The notes beneath the pieces were generated by a model that did not search any database, was not told the DNA's origin, and was given only the letters and a program-made list of their open reading frames with translations. Of a stretch of 64,000 nt of DNA, positions 16,519-26,055 are shown piece after piece. How positions within the stretch are numbered: position 1 is the first letter of the stretch; the number at the start of each line of letters is the position of its first letter. The position numbers and the translations under genes are program-made. Location: assembly GCF_035621355.1 (NCBI RefSeq), contig NZ_CP141769.1:2046001-2110000 (forward strand), given 5' to 3'. This stretch comes from Thiobacillus sp. SCUT-2 (GTDB taxonomy: Bacteria > Pseudomonadota > Gammaproteobacteria > Burkholderiales > Thiobacillaceae).

Positions 16519-16679
16519 GATTCCTCCTTGCTTGTCGATATCATTGTCGGGCTTCCCCGCCGGGGAAACCCCGCGCCAGTATCTTCAAAACGCCGCCCGC
16601 CCGCAAGTTCGCCTGCCCTGTGCCGAGCGGCCTGCATGCTAAAATCAAGCCATTCCTTACGCCGCCGCCCACCCACTCC

Positions 16680-16961
16680 ATGGATGACGCCACTGCCCAC
16701 GCCGCCTTCATCATTCGCGGCATGACCACCAAGGGGACGCGGTTCCGGCCGAGCGACTGGGCCGACCGTCTCGCCGGTGCCTTCGCGGTCGTCGACCCCA
16801 ACAACCGGATGAGCTATTCTCCGTACGTGCAGCCGATCACGCTGGACGGCATCCGCTGCGTGGCAGTGGACAAGAAGCTCAAGGAGAGCGATCCGACCGC
16901 CTACCGCTTCCTGCAGGCGTTCGCGCAGAGCAACGAACTGCAGACGGACAACGCCGACTGA
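16680..16961 (+). CDS. DUF3579 family protein
   Basis: A 93-residue cytoplasmic protein reading FIIRGMTTKGTRFRPSDWADRLAGAFAVVDPNNRMSYSPYVQP, matching the DUF3579 family common in betaproteobacteria. The start at 16680 (MDDATAHAAF) was chosen over 16620 because the upstream part has no family resemblance. Function unknown. It has its own short transcript ending at the hairpin at 16983, convergent with rpsT. Confidence 0.85.
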   Translation: MDDATAHAAFIIRGMTTKGTRFRPSDWADRLAGAFAVVDPNNRMSYSPYVQPITLDGIRCVAVDKKLKESDPTAYRFLQAFAQSNELQTDNAD

Positions 16962-16982
16962 AACCCCGCGGTCGGCCATAAA

Positions 16983-17010
16983 AAAACGCCGCAATTCGCG
17001 GCGTTTTCTG
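16983..17010. terminator. Bidirectional terminator between DUF3579 gene and rpsT
   Basis: AAAACGCCGC and GCGGCGTTTT form a stem around AATTC, with A residues on the left and T residues on the right, so it works in both directions for the two convergent genes. Confidence 0.85.
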
Positions 17011-17046
17011 TTTCCGGCTCGATCACCGAGCCGGGAGTTCACGTGC

Positions 17047-17310
17047 TCAGGCCATGCCCTTGACGGCGAGCGAAAGGCGGCTCTTGTGGCGCGCGGCCTT
17101 GTTCTTGTGGATGATCTGCTTGTCGGCGATGCTGTCGATCACGCTCATGGACGCCTGGAAGACGGCCTGGGCAGCTGCCTTGTCGCCGGCCTCAATGGCC
17201 TTGCGGACCTTCTTGATCGCGGTGCGCAGCTCCGAGCGCTGGCTCATGTTGTGGTCGCGCTGTGCGGATGCCTGACGGGCACGTTTGCGGGCCTGGGCGG
17301 AGTTCGCCAT
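17047..17310 (-). CDS. rpsT: 30S ribosomal protein S20
   Basis: An 87-residue basic protein, [21 protein letters not shown] then [19 protein letters not shown] and a [23 protein letters not shown] end. These are the S20 hallmarks. It binds 16S rRNA in the body of the small subunit. It is encoded alone, divergent from murJ, as in many betaproteobacteria. Confidence 0.98.
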   Translation of the reverse strand: MANSAQARKRARQASAQRDHNMSQRSELRTAIKKVRKAIEAGDKAAAQAVFQASMSVIDSIADKQIIHKNKAARHKSRLSLAVKGMA

Positions 17311-17503
17311 ATATTCTGCTCCTGTAGGCCCTGCACGAGGTGCAGGGCGAATTGATCCGAGTCACCCCGGCGTCGAGGACGGGGCCGATTCACCAAAGCC
17401 CGCGATTGTACGGGACAAGGGAACAAAAAATCAAGTCCGTTGCAGGCGGAGTTGCGATGCGGTCGCGCGGCCCGCACAATGCGCGCAAAACCCGGCCGCC
17501 CCC

Positions 17504-19042
17504 ATGAACCTTCTCAAAGCCCTCGCTGCGGTCAGCAGCATGACCCTGCTCTCCCGCATCCTGGGTTTCGCGCGCGACACGATCGTCGCCCGCGTGTTCG
17601 GCGCCGGCCTGGCGACCGACGCCTTCTTCGTCGCCTTCAAGATCCCCAACCTGCTGCGGCGGCTTTTCGCGGAGGGCGCGTTTTCGCAGGCCTTCGTCCC
17701 CATCCTCGCGGAATACAAGAATCGCCAGGGACACGACGCCACGCAGCTGCTGGTCAGCCAGGTGGGCTCGGCGCTGACGCTGGCGCTGGTGGCGGTCGCC
17801 CTGCTCGGCATCGTCGGCGCCCCGTGGGTCGCCTATGTCAGCGCACCGGGCTTCCGTGCCGACCCCGAAAAATTTGCGCTGACCGTGACGCTGCTGCGCA
17901 TCACCTTCCCCTACATCGTCTTCATTTCGCTGGTCGCGCTGGCGGCAGGCATCCTGAACACCTACAGCAAGTTTTCGGTACCGGCGTTCGCGCCGGTGCT
18001 GCTCAACGTCGCGATGATCGTCGCGGCGCTCGGACTGGCGCCCTACTTCGACCCCCCGGTGCTGGCGCTCGGCTGGGGCGTCGCGCTCGGCGGCGTGCTG
18101 CAACTGGCGTGGATGCTGCCGCATCTGGCGAAGATCGACATCCTGCCGCGCCCCACGCGCCACTTCAACGACCCCGGTGTCAAGCGCATCCTGCGGCTGA
18201 TGGCGCCGGCCACGCTCGGCGTCTCGGTGGCCCAGATCAGCCTGCTGATCAACACGATCTTCGCCTCCTTCCTCGCCACCGGCAGCGTGTCGTGGCTGTA
18301 TTACGCCGACCGCCTGATGGAGTTTCCCACCGGCATGCTCGGGGTGGCGCTCGGCACCATCCTGCTGCCGAGCCTCGCCAAGCATTATGCCGACGACTCG
18401 CCGGTCGAGTATTCCAGGCTGCTGGACTGGGGCCTGCGCCTCACCTTGCTGCTGGCCTTGCCGTCGGCCGCCGCGCTCGCCGTGCTGGCCGTGCCGCTCA
18501 TCACCACGCTGTTCCGCTACGGCGCGTTCGGCGCGCACGACGTCAGCATGACCCAGCACGCGCTGGTAGCCTACAGCCTCGGGCTGGTCGGCCTGATCCT
18601 CGTCAAGGTGCTGGCCCCCGGCTTCTACGCGCGGCAGAACATCCGCACGCCGGTCAAGGTCGCCATCCTGACGCTGGTCGCCACCCAGCTGATGAACCTC
18701 GCCTTCATCTTCCCGCTGGGCCATGCCGGGCTGGCGCTGGCGATCGGGCTGGGTGCCTGCCTCAATGCCGCGCTGCTGCTGCATCTGCTGAAGAAACACC
18801 GGGTGTACCAGCCGCAGCCGGGATGGACGGGCTATCTGATGCGCGTCGCACTGGCGGTCTCCCTGATGGCAGCCCTGCTCTATTTCGCCATGGGAGACAC
18901 GCAATGGTGGCTGGCCGCCCGCGCCTACGAGCGGCTGGCGCGGCTGGCACTGCTGGTCGGCGGCGGAATCGCGGTCTATTTCGGCACGCTGGGGCTGATG
19001 GGCTTCCGGCCCCGCCAGTTCGTCCGCCGGGCAGCCGAATAA
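17504..19042 (+). CDS. murJ: Lipid II flippase MurJ
   Basis: A 512-residue inner-membrane protein of the MOP superfamily that moves lipid II across the membrane for peptidoglycan synthesis. [35 protein letters not shown] and [21 protein letters not shown] are diagnostic, with conserved arginines in the first helices and about 14 membrane segments. The ATG at 17504 gives the standard N-terminus; the frame is open further upstream but lacks homology. It is divergent from rpsT, a classic arrangement, and ribF follows after 58 bases. Confidence 0.97.
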   Translation: MNLLKALAAVSSMTLLSRILGFARDTIVARVFGAGLATDAFFVAFKIPNLLRRLFAEGAFSQAFVPILAEYKNRQGHDATQLLVSQVGSALTLALVAVALLGIVGAPWVAYVSAPGFRADPEKFALTVTLLRITFPYIVFISLVALAAGILNTYSKFSVPAFAPVLLNVAMIVAALGLAPYFDPPVLALGWGVALGGVLQLAWMLPHLAKIDILPRPTRHFNDPGVKRILRLMAPATLGVSVAQISLLINTIFASFLATGSVSWLYYADRLMEFPTGMLGVALGTILLPSLAKHYADDSPVEYSRLLDWGLRLTLLLALPSAAALAVLAVPLITTLFRYGAFGAHDVSMTQHALVAYSLGLVGLILVKVLAPGFYARQNIRTPVKVAILTLVATQLMNLAFIFPLGHAGLALAIGLGACLNAALLLHLLKKHRVYQPQPGWTGYLMRVALAVSLMAALLYFAMGDTQWWLAARAYERLARLALLVGGGIAVYFGTLGLMGFRPRQFVRRAAE

Positions 19043-19100
19043 GTCGCTGAATCGGCTAGAATTAGGCCTTTTCGCGCCGGTTCTCCCTCTGCTTCACGCC

Positions 19101-20033
19101 ATGCGCATCACCCACGGTTTTCGCCCGCTCGGCACGCCCCATGCGGTCACGATCGGCAATTTCGACGGCCTCCACCTGGGCCACCAGGCCATGCTCGCAC
19201 GCCTGCTGGACGTGGCGCGCACGCGCGGCCTGCCGAGCTGCGTGCTGAGCTTCGAGCCGCATCCGCGCGAATTCTTCGCGCCGGAGCAGGCGCCGGCACG
19301 CCTCTCGACGCTGCGCGAGAAGGCCGAATGCCTGCAGCGGCTGGGCGTCGACCGTTTCCACGTGTTCCGCTTCGATCGCGCGTTCTCCTCGCTGAGCGCC
19401 GAGTCCTTCATCGAACAGGTGCTCGGCCGCACGCTGCAGGCCAAATACGTCCTCGTCGGCGACGATTTCCGTTACGGCGCCCGGCGCGCGGGCGACTTCG
19501 CCCTGCTGCAGCAGGCAGGCACCGCGCTTGGCTTCGACGCCGAGTTCCTGCCGACCGTGGAAATCGCCGGCGAGCGCGCCTCGTCGACCGCGGTGCGGCA
19601 GGCGCTCGCCGCCGGCGAGCTCGCGCACGCCGCGCGCCTGCTGGGCCGGCCCTACAGCATCTCCGGGCGCGTCGTGCATGGCGACAAGCTCGGCCGCGAC
19701 ATCGGCTTCCCCACGGCCAACATCCAGCTCAAGCACAATCGCCCGCCGCTGATCGGCATCTTCGCGGTCGAACTCTGCGGCTTGAACGGCGAACCGCTGC
19801 CCGGGGTGGCGAGCCTCGGCAAGCGGCCCACCGTCAAGGGCGCGGACGCCGTGCCCGTGCTCGAAGTACACCTGTTCGATTTCGGCGCCGACATCTACGG
19901 CCGCCGGGTGCGCGTGGATTTCCTGCACAAGCTGCGCGACGAAGAAAAATATCCCGACCTCGACGCACTCGTCGCGCAGATCCGCCGCGACGTCGACAAC
20001 GCCAAAACCTTTTTGAAGCAACGTCATGCCTGA
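19101..20033 (+). CDS. ribF: Bifunctional riboflavin kinase / FMN adenylyltransferase
   Basis: A 310-residue enzyme that makes FMN and then FAD from riboflavin. The adenylyltransferase half opens with [16 protein letters not shown] (HxGH-type motif) and holds EVFV-like and STAVRQAL segments; the kinase half begins near residue 185 with [22 protein letters not shown]. Its stop overlaps the ileS start by eight bases, so ribF and ileS are coupled. Confidence 0.98.
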   Translation: MRITHGFRPLGTPHAVTIGNFDGLHLGHQAMLARLLDVARTRGLPSCVLSFEPHPREFFAPEQAPARLSTLREKAECLQRLGVDRFHVFRFDRAFSSLSAESFIEQVLGRTLQAKYVLVGDDFRYGARRAGDFALLQQAGTALGFDAEFLPTVEIAGERASSTAVRQALAAGELAHAARLLGRPYSISGRVVHGDKLGRDIGFPTANIQLKHNRPPLIGIFAVELCGLNGEPLPGVASLGKRPTVKGADAVPVLEVHLFDFGADIYGRRVRVDFLHKLRDEEKYPDLDALVAQIRRDVDNAKTFLKQRHA

Positions 20034-22884
20034 CTACGCCAAGCCCGATTACAAGAGCACGCTCAACCTGCCCGACACCCCGTTCCCGATGCGCGGCGAC
20101 CTCGCCAAGCGCGAGCCCGGCTGGGTCAAGGCCTGGCAGGAGAAGAAGCGCTACGAGGCGATCCGCAAGGCCGCGGCGGGCCGGCCCAAGTTCATCCTGC
20201 ACGACGGCCCGCCCTACGCCAACGGCGACATCCACATCGGCCACGCGGTCAACAAGATCCTCAAGGACATCATCGTCAAATCGAAAACCTTGAGCGGCTT
20301 CGACGCGCCCTACGTGCCGGGCTGGGACTGCCATGGCCTGCCGATCGAGCTGCAGGTCGAGAAAACCCACGGCAAGAATATCGATGCGGCGACGTTCCGT
20401 GAGCTGTGCCGCGCCTACGCGGCGGAGCAGATCGAGCGCCAGAAGGCCGACTTCATCCGCCTCGGCGTGCTGGGCGACTGGGAGAATCCCTATCGCACGA
20501 TGGACTTCTCGTTCGAGGCCGAGCAGCTGCGCGTGCTGGGGCAGATCCAGCAGGCGGGCTATCTTTACCAGGGCGCGAAGCCCGTGCACTGGTGCGTCGA
20601 CTGCGGCTCGGCGCTCGCCGAGGCCGAGGTCGAGTACGAGGACAAGACGTCGCCGGCGATCGATGTCGGCTTCACCGTGGCCGACCCCGCCGATCTCGCG
20701 CGCCGTTTTGATCTCGCTGCGGTCGACCAGCCGGTCCAGCTCGTCATCTGGACGACGACGCCCTGGACGCTGCCCGCCAACCAGGCCGTCTCGCTGCATC
20801 CTGAATTCCAGTACGCGCTGGTGCGCACGAGCAAGGGCCTGCTGATCCTGGCGGAGAGCCTGCGCGAGGCCGCGCTCGCACGCTACGGTTTGAGCGAAGC
20901 CGCCGAAGTCGTCGCGCACACCACCGGCCAGGCGCTCGAAGGCGTGCTGCTGTGGCACCCCTTCCAGGAACGCCAGGTACCGGTGATCGTCGGCGACCAC
21001 GTGACCGCCGACGCCGGCACCGGCGCCGTGCACACCGCGCCCGGCCACGGCCTCGACGACTACGTCGTCGGCAGCCGCTACGGCTTGAAAGTCGACAACC
21101 CCGTCGGCGACGACGGCCGCTTCTACGCCAGCGTGCCGCTGGTCGGCGGCATGAGCATCTGGCAGGCCAACCCGCTGATCGTCGAGACGCTGCAAGCGAA
21201 TGGCAGCCTGCTCGCACACGAGAAGCTGCTGCACAGCTACCCGCACTGCTGGCGCCACAAGACGCCGATCATCTTCCGCGCGACGCGGCAGTGGTTCATC
21301 GGCATGGAGAGCGGAGAGCGGGGAGCGGAGAGCGGGAAGCGGAAAACCCTGCGCGAGCAGGCGATGGCGGCGGTCGACGCCACGCAGTTCTTCCCGCACT
21401 GGGGCCGCGCGCGGCTCGAGGCGATGATCCGGAACCGCCCCGACTGGTGCGTCTCGCGCCAGCGCAACTGGGGCGTGCCGATGCCCTTCTTCACCCACAA
21501 GGAGACCGGCGAACTGCACCCCAGGACGCCGGAGCTGCTGGAAATCGTCGCCCAGCGCGTCGAGCAGCAGGGCATCGAGGCCTGGTTCGCGCTCGACCCG
21601 GCCGAGCTCCTCGGCGACGACGCCGCGCACTACGACAAGACCGGCCACACGCTCGACGTCTGGTTCGATTCCGGCGTCACCCACGCCTGCGTGCTGAAGC
21701 GCCGCCCCGAGCTCGCGCATCCGGCCGACCTCTACCTCGAAGGCTCGGACCAGCACCGCGGCTGGTTCCAGTCCTCGCTCCTGACCGGCTGCGCGACCGA
21801 CGGCCGCGCGCCCTATGACGCGCTGCTGACCCACGGCTTCGTCGTCGACGGCAAGGGCCACAAGATGAGCAAGTCGAAGGGCAACGTCGTCGCGCCGCAG
21901 AAGGTCATGGACCAGTACGGCGCCGACATCCTGCGGCTGTGGGTCGCGACCACCGACTACTCCGGCGAGCTGTCGATCTCGGACGAGATCCTGAAGCGCG
22001 TCGTCGAGAGCTACCGCCGCATCCGCAACACCCTGAAATTCCTGCTCGCCAACCTGTCCGACTTCGACCCCAAGGCGCATGCGCTGCCGATCGAGGACTG
22101 GCTGGAGATCGATCGCTACGCGCTGGCACTCGCCCGCCAATTGCAGGGCGAGCTGCAGGCCCACTACGACGCCTACGAATTCCACTTCATCGTGCAGAAG
22201 CTGCAATCCTTCTGCTCCGAGGATCTCGGCGGCTTCTACCTCGACATCCTGAAGGACCGCCTCTATACCAGCGGCGCCGACAGCCGCGCGCGGCGCGCCG
22301 CGCAGAACGCGCTCTACCATCTCACGCACGCACTGGTGCGCTGGATGGCGCCGATCCTGTCGTTCACCGGCGAGGAGGTGTGGGAGCAGCTGGCCGCCCC
22401 CTCCCCAACCCTCCCCCGCCCCGCGGGCGCGGGAGCGAACGCTGGGCCCACACCAGTTGACGATTCGGTCTTCCTGCACACCTGGCATGCGCTGCCGGAA
22501 CAGGCCGGCGAAGAAGCGCTCCTCGAGCGCTGGACCCGCATCCGCGCCGTGCGCGCGATGGTGTCGAAGGAACTCGAGACCCTTCGCGTTGCCGGCGGCA
22601 TCGGTTCGTCGCTGCAGGCAGAGGTCACGCTGCACGCCAGCCCCGATACCTACGCCCTGCTCGCGCCGCTCGGCGACGATCTGCGCTTCGTGCTGATCAC
22701 GTCGCAGGCGCGCGTTGTCCCGGCCAACGCCGACCGCGTCGAAGTCGCGCCGAGTACGTCGCAGAAATGCGACCGCTGCTGGCACTATCGCGCCGACGTC
22801 GATGCCCACCCCGAGCATCCCGGGCTGTGCGGACGCTGCGTCTCCAACCTCCATGGCACCGGCGAGGTGCGCAAGCATGCGTGA
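20026..22884 (+). CDS. ileS: Isoleucyl-tRNA synthetase
   Basis: A 952-residue class Ia aminoacyl-tRNA synthetase that charges tRNA-Ile and edits valine. HIGH-type motif DIHIGHA lies near residue 70, KMSKS near 613, and the C-terminal zinc site [21 protein letters not shown] ends the protein. Two low-complexity stretches look inserted compared with the usual sequence: about residues 427-440 ([13 protein letters not shown]) and about 790-810 ([17 protein letters not shown]). Both are encoded by DNA like the dispersed repeats elsewhere in the window. It is coupled to ribF upstream and lspA downstream. Confidence 0.98.
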   Translation: MPDYAKPDYKSTLNLPDTPFPMRGDLAKREPGWVKAWQEKKRYEAIRKAAAGRPKFILHDGPPYANGDIHIGHAVNKILKDIIVKSKTLSGFDAPYVPGWDCHGLPIELQVEKTHGKNIDAATFRELCRAYAAEQIERQKADFIRLGVLGDWENPYRTMDFSFEAEQLRVLGQIQQAGYLYQGAKPVHWCVDCGSALAEAEVEYEDKTSPAIDVGFTVADPADLARRFDLAAVDQPVQLVIWTTTPWTLPANQAVSLHPEFQYALVRTSKGLLILAESLREAALARYGLSEAAEVVAHTTGQALEGVLLWHPFQERQVPVIVGDHVTADAGTGAVHTAPGHGLDDYVVGSRYGLKVDNPVGDDGRFYASVPLVGGMSIWQANPLIVETLQANGSLLAHEKLLHSYPHCWRHKTPIIFRATRQWFIGMESGERGAESGKRKTLREQAMAAVDATQFFPHWGRARLEAMIRNRPDWCVSRQRNWGVPMPFFTHKETGELHPRTPELLEIVAQRVEQQGIEAWFALDPAELLGDDAAHYDKTGHTLDVWFDSGVTHACVLKRRPELAHPADLYLEGSDQHRGWFQSSLLTGCATDGRAPYDALLTHGFVVDGKGHKMSKSKGNVVAPQKVMDQYGADILRLWVATTDYSGELSISDEILKRVVESYRRIRNTLKFLLANLSDFDPKAHALPIEDWLEIDRYALALARQLQGELQAHYDAYEFHFIVQKLQSFCSEDLGGFYLDILKDRLYTSGADSRARRAAQNALYHLTHALVRWMAPILSFTGEEVWEQLAAPSPTLPRPAGAGANAGPTPVDDSVFLHTWHALPEQAGEEALLERWTRIRAVRAMVSKELETLRVAGGIGSSLQAEVTLHASPDTYALLAPLGDDLRFVLITSQARVVPANADRVEVAPSTSQKCDRCWHYRADVDAHPEHPGLCGRCVSNLHGTGEVRKHA
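21306..21342 (+). repeat. G-rich GAGAGCGG tandem repeat inserted in ileS
   Basis: Imperfect tandem units of GAGAGCGG / GGGAGCGG encode [12 protein letters not shown]. The insert keeps the frame and lies just after the conserved FIGM, a point where other IleS proteins have a short loop. Confidence 0.6.
22396..22446 (+). repeat. C-rich dispersed repeat inserted in ileS
   Basis: CCCCCTCCCCAACCCTCCC followed by GCCCCGCGGGCGCGGGAGCG matches the intergenic repeats at 9559 and 11236. It is read through in frame as a Pro/Ala/Gly-rich loop after the conserved WEQLA. Confidence 0.65.
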
Positions 22885-23365
22885 TTTCTTCAGCCCGGCG
22901 ATGCGCAAATGGCTCGGCCTCGCCGTCGCCGTCATCGTCGCCGACCACCTGACCAAATTCTGGGTGTCGTCGGCGCTCGACTACCAGCAAGCCATCCCGG
23001 TGCTGCCCTTCTTCTCGCTGGTGCTCGTGCACAACACGGGCGCCGCATTCAGCTTCCTGGCCGATGCCGGCGGCTGGCAGCGCTGGTTCTTCATCGCTGT
23101 CGGCATCGTCGCCACCGTGGTGATCATGCGCCTGCTGAAGCGCCATGCCGAGGACGGTCGCATGGCCGTCGCACTCGCCCTGGTGCTCGGCGGCGCGCTC
23201 GGCAACGTCATCGACCGCGTCGTGCTCGGCCACGTGATCGACTTCCTCTATTTCCACTACCGCAGCTTCGCGTGGCCGGCCTTCAACGTCGCCGACTCTG
23301 CGATCACCATCGGCGCTGCCCTGCTGGTCTGGGACAGCCTGCACAGAAAGCCGGGCACGCGATGA
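22877..23365 (+). CDS. lspA: Lipoprotein signal peptidase (signal peptidase II)
   Basis: A 162-residue, four-helix inner-membrane aspartyl protease that removes signal peptides from prolipoproteins. The family boxes are visible: [40 protein letters not shown] with the first catalytic Asp, and [11 protein letters not shown] with the second. Its ATG overlaps the ileS end by eight bases, and its stop overlaps the fkpB start (ATGA). Confidence 0.97.
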   Translation: MRDFFSPAMRKWLGLAVAVIVADHLTKFWVSSALDYQQAIPVLPFFSLVLVHNTGAAFSFLADAGGWQRWFFIAVGIVATVVIMRLLKRHAEDGRMAVALALVLGGALGNVIDRVVLGHVIDFLYFHYRSFAWPAFNVADSAITIGAALLVWDSLHRKPGTR

Positions 23366-23844
23366 CGATACGCACGGTCGCCCGCGGCGACACGCTCGAG
23401 CTGCGCTACGCGCTGCGCCCGCGCGGCGGCGAGGACATCGTCTCGAACTTCGACGATGCGGCGCCGGAGACGATCACGCTGGGCGACGGCACGCTCGCCC
23501 CGACGCTGGAAGAATGGCTGGTCGACCTCGTTCCGGGCGAGCGCCACGTCTTCCTGCTGGAACCCTGGCAGGCGTTCGGCCTCAGCCAGCCCGAGCTGGT
23601 CCAGACGCTGCGGAAAGCCGACCTGCCGGACGACATGGAATTCGCGGTCGACACGCTCGTCGAATTCTCGATGCCGAACGGCCAGACGCTCGCCGGGCGC
23701 ATCCTCGAAATCGGCGACGACACGGTCAAGGTCGATTTCAACCACCCGCTCGCCGACCTCTCGATCGAATTCGAAGTCGAGGTCGAGCGCATCCTTGCCG
23801 CCGCCGAACCCACCGCGGGGACGTCCCACGCCGGTCACGCCTGA
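23362..23844 (+). CDS. fkpB: FKBP-type peptidyl-prolyl isomerase (SlpA/FkpB type)
   Basis: A 160-residue cytoplasmic SlyD-like prolyl isomerase. The FKBP half is interrupted by an IF (insert-in-flap) domain: LEEWLVDLVPGERHVFLLEPWQAFGL and the flap end VDFNHPLADLSIEFEVEVERI. It lacks the histidine-rich metal-binding tail of SlyD. The lspA-fkpB-ispH order is widely conserved in proteobacteria. Confidence 0.93.
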   Translation: MTIRTVARGDTLELRYALRPRGGEDIVSNFDDAAPETITLGDGTLAPTLEEWLVDLVPGERHVFLLEPWQAFGLSQPELVQTLRKADLPDDMEFAVDTLVEFSMPNGQTLAGRILEIGDDTVKVDFNHPLADLSIEFEVEVERILAAAEPTAGTSHAGHA

Positions 23845-23877
23845 CGCTTCGCCCGCCCTGCCGAAACTGGAATGCCC

Positions 23878-24804
23878 ATGACACCCACCATTCTGCTTGC
23901 CAACCCGCGCGGCTTCTGCGCCGGCGTCGACCGCGCCATCGCCATCGTCGAGCGCGCGCTGGAGAAATTCGGCGCACCGATCTACGTCCGCCACGAAGTC
24001 GTCCACAACACCTTCGTCGTCAACGACCTCAAGGCGAAGGGCGCGATCTTCGTCGAGGAACTGTGCGAGGTGCCCGCCGGCGCAACCGTCATCTTCAGTG
24101 CCCACGGTGTCTCGCAGGCGGTGCGCCTGGAGGCCGCCGCGCGTGGGCTGAACGTGTTCGACGCGACCTGTCCGCTGGTGACCAAGGTGCACGTCGAGGT
24201 CAGCAAGATGCGCGACAAGGGCTTCGAGATCGTGATGATCGGCCACAAGGGCCACCCCGAGGTCGAGGGTACGCTGGGCCAGTCGGCCAGCGGCATGTAT
24301 CTCGTCGAGACGCCCGAGGATGTTGCCGCCTTGCAGGTGTCCGATCCCGACAGGCTCGCCTACGTCACCCAGACCACGCTCTCGGTCGACGACGCCGCCC
24401 GCGTGGTCGCCGCCCTGCGCGCGCGCTTCCCCGCCATCGTCGGCCCCAAGAAGGACGATATCTGCTACGCCACGCAGAACCGCCAGGACGCGGTCAAGGC
24501 GCTGGCGCCGCAATGCGACGTCGTGATCGTGGTGGGATCGCCGACCAGTTCGAACTCGAACCGGCTGCGCGAAGTGGCCGAGAACCTGGGGGTGCCGGCA
24601 TACATGGTCGACAACGCGGGCGAGATCCAGCCCGAATGGATCGCCGGCAAGCAGCATATCGGCGTGACGGCGGGCGCGTCGGCGCCCGAGGTCCTGGTGC
24701 AGGACGTCATCGCCGTGCTCGCTCGCTCCGGCGCGGCTGAAGTGACCCACCTCCAGGGCGCGCAAGAGAACGTCGGCTTTCCGCTGCCGAAAGGCCTGGC
24801 CTGA
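23878..24804 (+). CDS. ispH: 4-hydroxy-3-methylbut-2-enyl diphosphate reductase
   Basis: A 308-residue 4Fe-4S enzyme, the last step of the MEP isoprenoid pathway, making IPP and DMAPP. The three cluster cysteines lie in [25 protein letters not shown] and the later [15 protein letters not shown] block ([23 protein letters not shown]). The start at 23878 ([12 protein letters not shown]) is favoured by GGA six bases upstream; 23872 is the other option. It closes the ribF-ileS-lspA-fkpB-ispH run. Confidence 0.97.
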   Translation: MTPTILLANPRGFCAGVDRAIAIVERALEKFGAPIYVRHEVVHNTFVVNDLKAKGAIFVEELCEVPAGATVIFSAHGVSQAVRLEAAARGLNVFDATCPLVTKVHVEVSKMRDKGFEIVMIGHKGHPEVEGTLGQSASGMYLVETPEDVAALQVSDPDRLAYVTQTTLSVDDAARVVAALRARFPAIVGPKKDDICYATQNRQDAVKALAPQCDVVIVVGSPTSSNSNRLREVAENLGVPAYMVDNAGEIQPEWIAGKQHIGVTAGASAPEVLVQDVIAVLARSGAAEVTHLQGAQENVGFPLPKGLA

Positions 24805-25050
24805 GGCCGGACTGAACCCGCACCGAGGAAGGCGCGCGTCGGATTCCTTTACATGCCGCCTGGGCCGCTCGCGCCCACGCACCCAGCCCGCCCGTCCCAG
24901 GCAAAAAAAAGCTTCCGATTCAAGGCTCTTTCCCACCCACCCCATTCCAGGCCCGAAACCTGCTTGGAATGCGGTCGGCACGCGACCCGCGCCGGATCGT
25001 CGCCAGCCAAGCTATCAGCCTCATACCAATCTGGAGAACAGGGAACCACC

Positions 25051-25221
25051 ATGCGCACCATTCTGGGCATCATTCTCGCCACTGCCGCCGTTCAGGCGTT
25101 TGCCATCACCGTCAATGTCCCGCCGGCATCGGTTCCGGAGCCGGGCGCGCTGTCGTTGCTCGGGATCGGCGCCGCCGCCGGCGCGCTGATCTTCGCGAAG
25201 AACCGCAACAAGAAGAAGTAA
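25051..25221 (+). CDS. Minimal PEP-CTERM sorting-signal protein (56 residues)
   Basis: The 56 residues consist of an N-terminal signal peptide (about 1-18, ending AFA), a linker of about nine residues (ITVNVPPAS) and a complete PEP-CTERM tail: VPEP, a membrane stretch LSLLGIGAAAGALIFA and a basic end KNRNKKK. PEP-CTERM tails are sorted by exosortase, linked with exopolysaccharide production. After removal of both ends almost nothing would remain, which is odd for an exported protein. GGGAAC lies upstream of the ATG. A strong hairpin follows at once. Confidence 0.75.
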   Translation: MRTILGIILATAAVQAFAITVNVPPASVPEPGALSLLGIGAAAGALIFAKNRNKKK

Positions 25222-25226
25222 GGCCG

Positions 25227-25251
25227 GTTCCGGGCGCCCCGCGCCCGGAAC
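25227..25251. terminator. Hairpin between the PEP-CTERM and pilE genes
   Basis: GTTCCGGGCGC and GCGCCCGGAAC form an 11-pair perfect stem with a three-base loop between two convergent genes. No T tract follows, so it may stop transcription with Rho or merely protect 3' ends. Confidence 0.6.
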
Positions 25252-25259
25252 GGAAGGAA

Positions 25260-25691
25260 TCAGCTGCGCCAGCAGTCGGCCACGGTCCCCGTGCCCGACT
25301 CGGTGCGTGTGCCCGTCTGGTCGATCGTCAGCGTGCCGCACTGCGGGTCGCTGAAAGTCCCCGTCGGCGTGGCCTGAATCACGTAGCCGGTCGCCGTCAG
25401 GTTCGCGTTGGGCAGGGTGATGTTGTAATCGGCCGGGCCGTTCTTGGGGGATTGGGCTTGCGGGCCGGTCAGTGTTGCACCGACGTAGGTGCCATTGGTC
25501 GTGAAGTAGCGTTCCATGAACTGTGCGTCTTCCGTCATGATCGCCTGGGCGTCGGCACGCTTGGCGCGCCGTACGTGGTCAACGTAACTCGGGTAGCCGA
25601 CCGCGGCCAGGATCCCGATGATCATCACGACAACGAGAAGCTCGATCAGCGTGACGCCCGACTGGAAAGGAAAATTCCGGTACTTGTTCAT
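25260..25691 (-). CDS. pilE: Type IV pilin-like protein PilE
   Basis: A 143-residue prepilin. QSG|VTLIELLVVVMIIGILAAVGYPSYVDHVRRAKRADAQ is a class III prepilin leader with cleavage after Gly and Glu at position 5 of the mature protein. The two late cysteines (DPQCGTLT and VADCW) fit the disulfide-bonded D-region. In this location, next to pilY1, the family is a minor pilin required for pilus assembly rather than the main subunit. It is last in the leftward fimT-pilV-pilW-pilX-pilY1 cluster. Confidence 0.92.
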   Translation of the reverse strand: MNKYRNFPFQSGVTLIELLVVVMIIGILAAVGYPSYVDHVRRAKRADAQAIMTEDAQFMERYFTTNGTYVGATLTGPQAQSPKNGPADYNITLPNANLTATGYVIQATPTGTFSDPQCGTLTIDQTGTRTESGTGTVADCWRS

Positions 25692-25707
25692 TTAGGCTTG
25701 CTCCCGA

Positions 25708-26046
25708 CTATCGTGTCTGCACGCTGATGCTCGTCAGCAACGACGGCTGGCGCTCCCCTTGGGACGCCGCCTGGAACTGAACACGATCCCCCACGCGGAG
25801 ATCGCTGATCGTGCTGCGCTTGCCGTTCACCGTCACCACGGTCGTCAGCGGGTTGTACGCGTAGGTCACGCCGCCGATCACGAGCTTGCTGGCGCCGGCG
25901 TAAATCGCGTCGACGGTCCCACCCTGGCGAACCGGTGCCGTCGACACGGTGCGGCTTGTCTCCGGCCCACCGTCGATCCGCATCATGGCCTGGACCGGCC
26001 CGGCGCACACGAGGGCAGTTAGAACGAGTATCGCGATCTGTTTCAT
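25708..26046 (-). CDS. Small secreted protein of the pilus cluster
   Basis: A 112-residue protein with a signal peptide (about 1-20, ending VQA) and a beta-rich mature part reading GTVDAIYAGASKLVIGGVTYAYNPLTTVVTVNGKRSTISDLRVGDRVQF. The repeated short strands suggest a small OB- or SH3-like barrel. I do not recognise the family with certainty. It sits 9 bases after pilY1 and 16 before pilE on the same strand, so it is probably made with them and may help pilus assembly. Confidence 0.65.
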   Translation of the reverse strand: MKQIAILVLTALVCAGPVQAMMRIDGGPETSRTVSTAPVRQGGTVDAIYAGASKLVIGGVTYAYNPLTTVVTVNGKRSTISDLRVGDRVQFQAASQGERQPSLLTSISVQTR

Positions 26047-26055
26047 TTCTCCCCC

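Noticed and set aside
19834..22956. Long antisense open frame (about 1040 codons) opposite ribF, ileS and lspA
   Set aside because: It is a by-product of high third-position G+C on the coding strand; the + strand genes are unmistakable and the antisense product has no domain pattern.
24805..25050. A tRNA or riboswitch in the gap after ispH
   Set aside because: No cloverleaf, T-loop sequence or known aptamer pattern is visible by eye.
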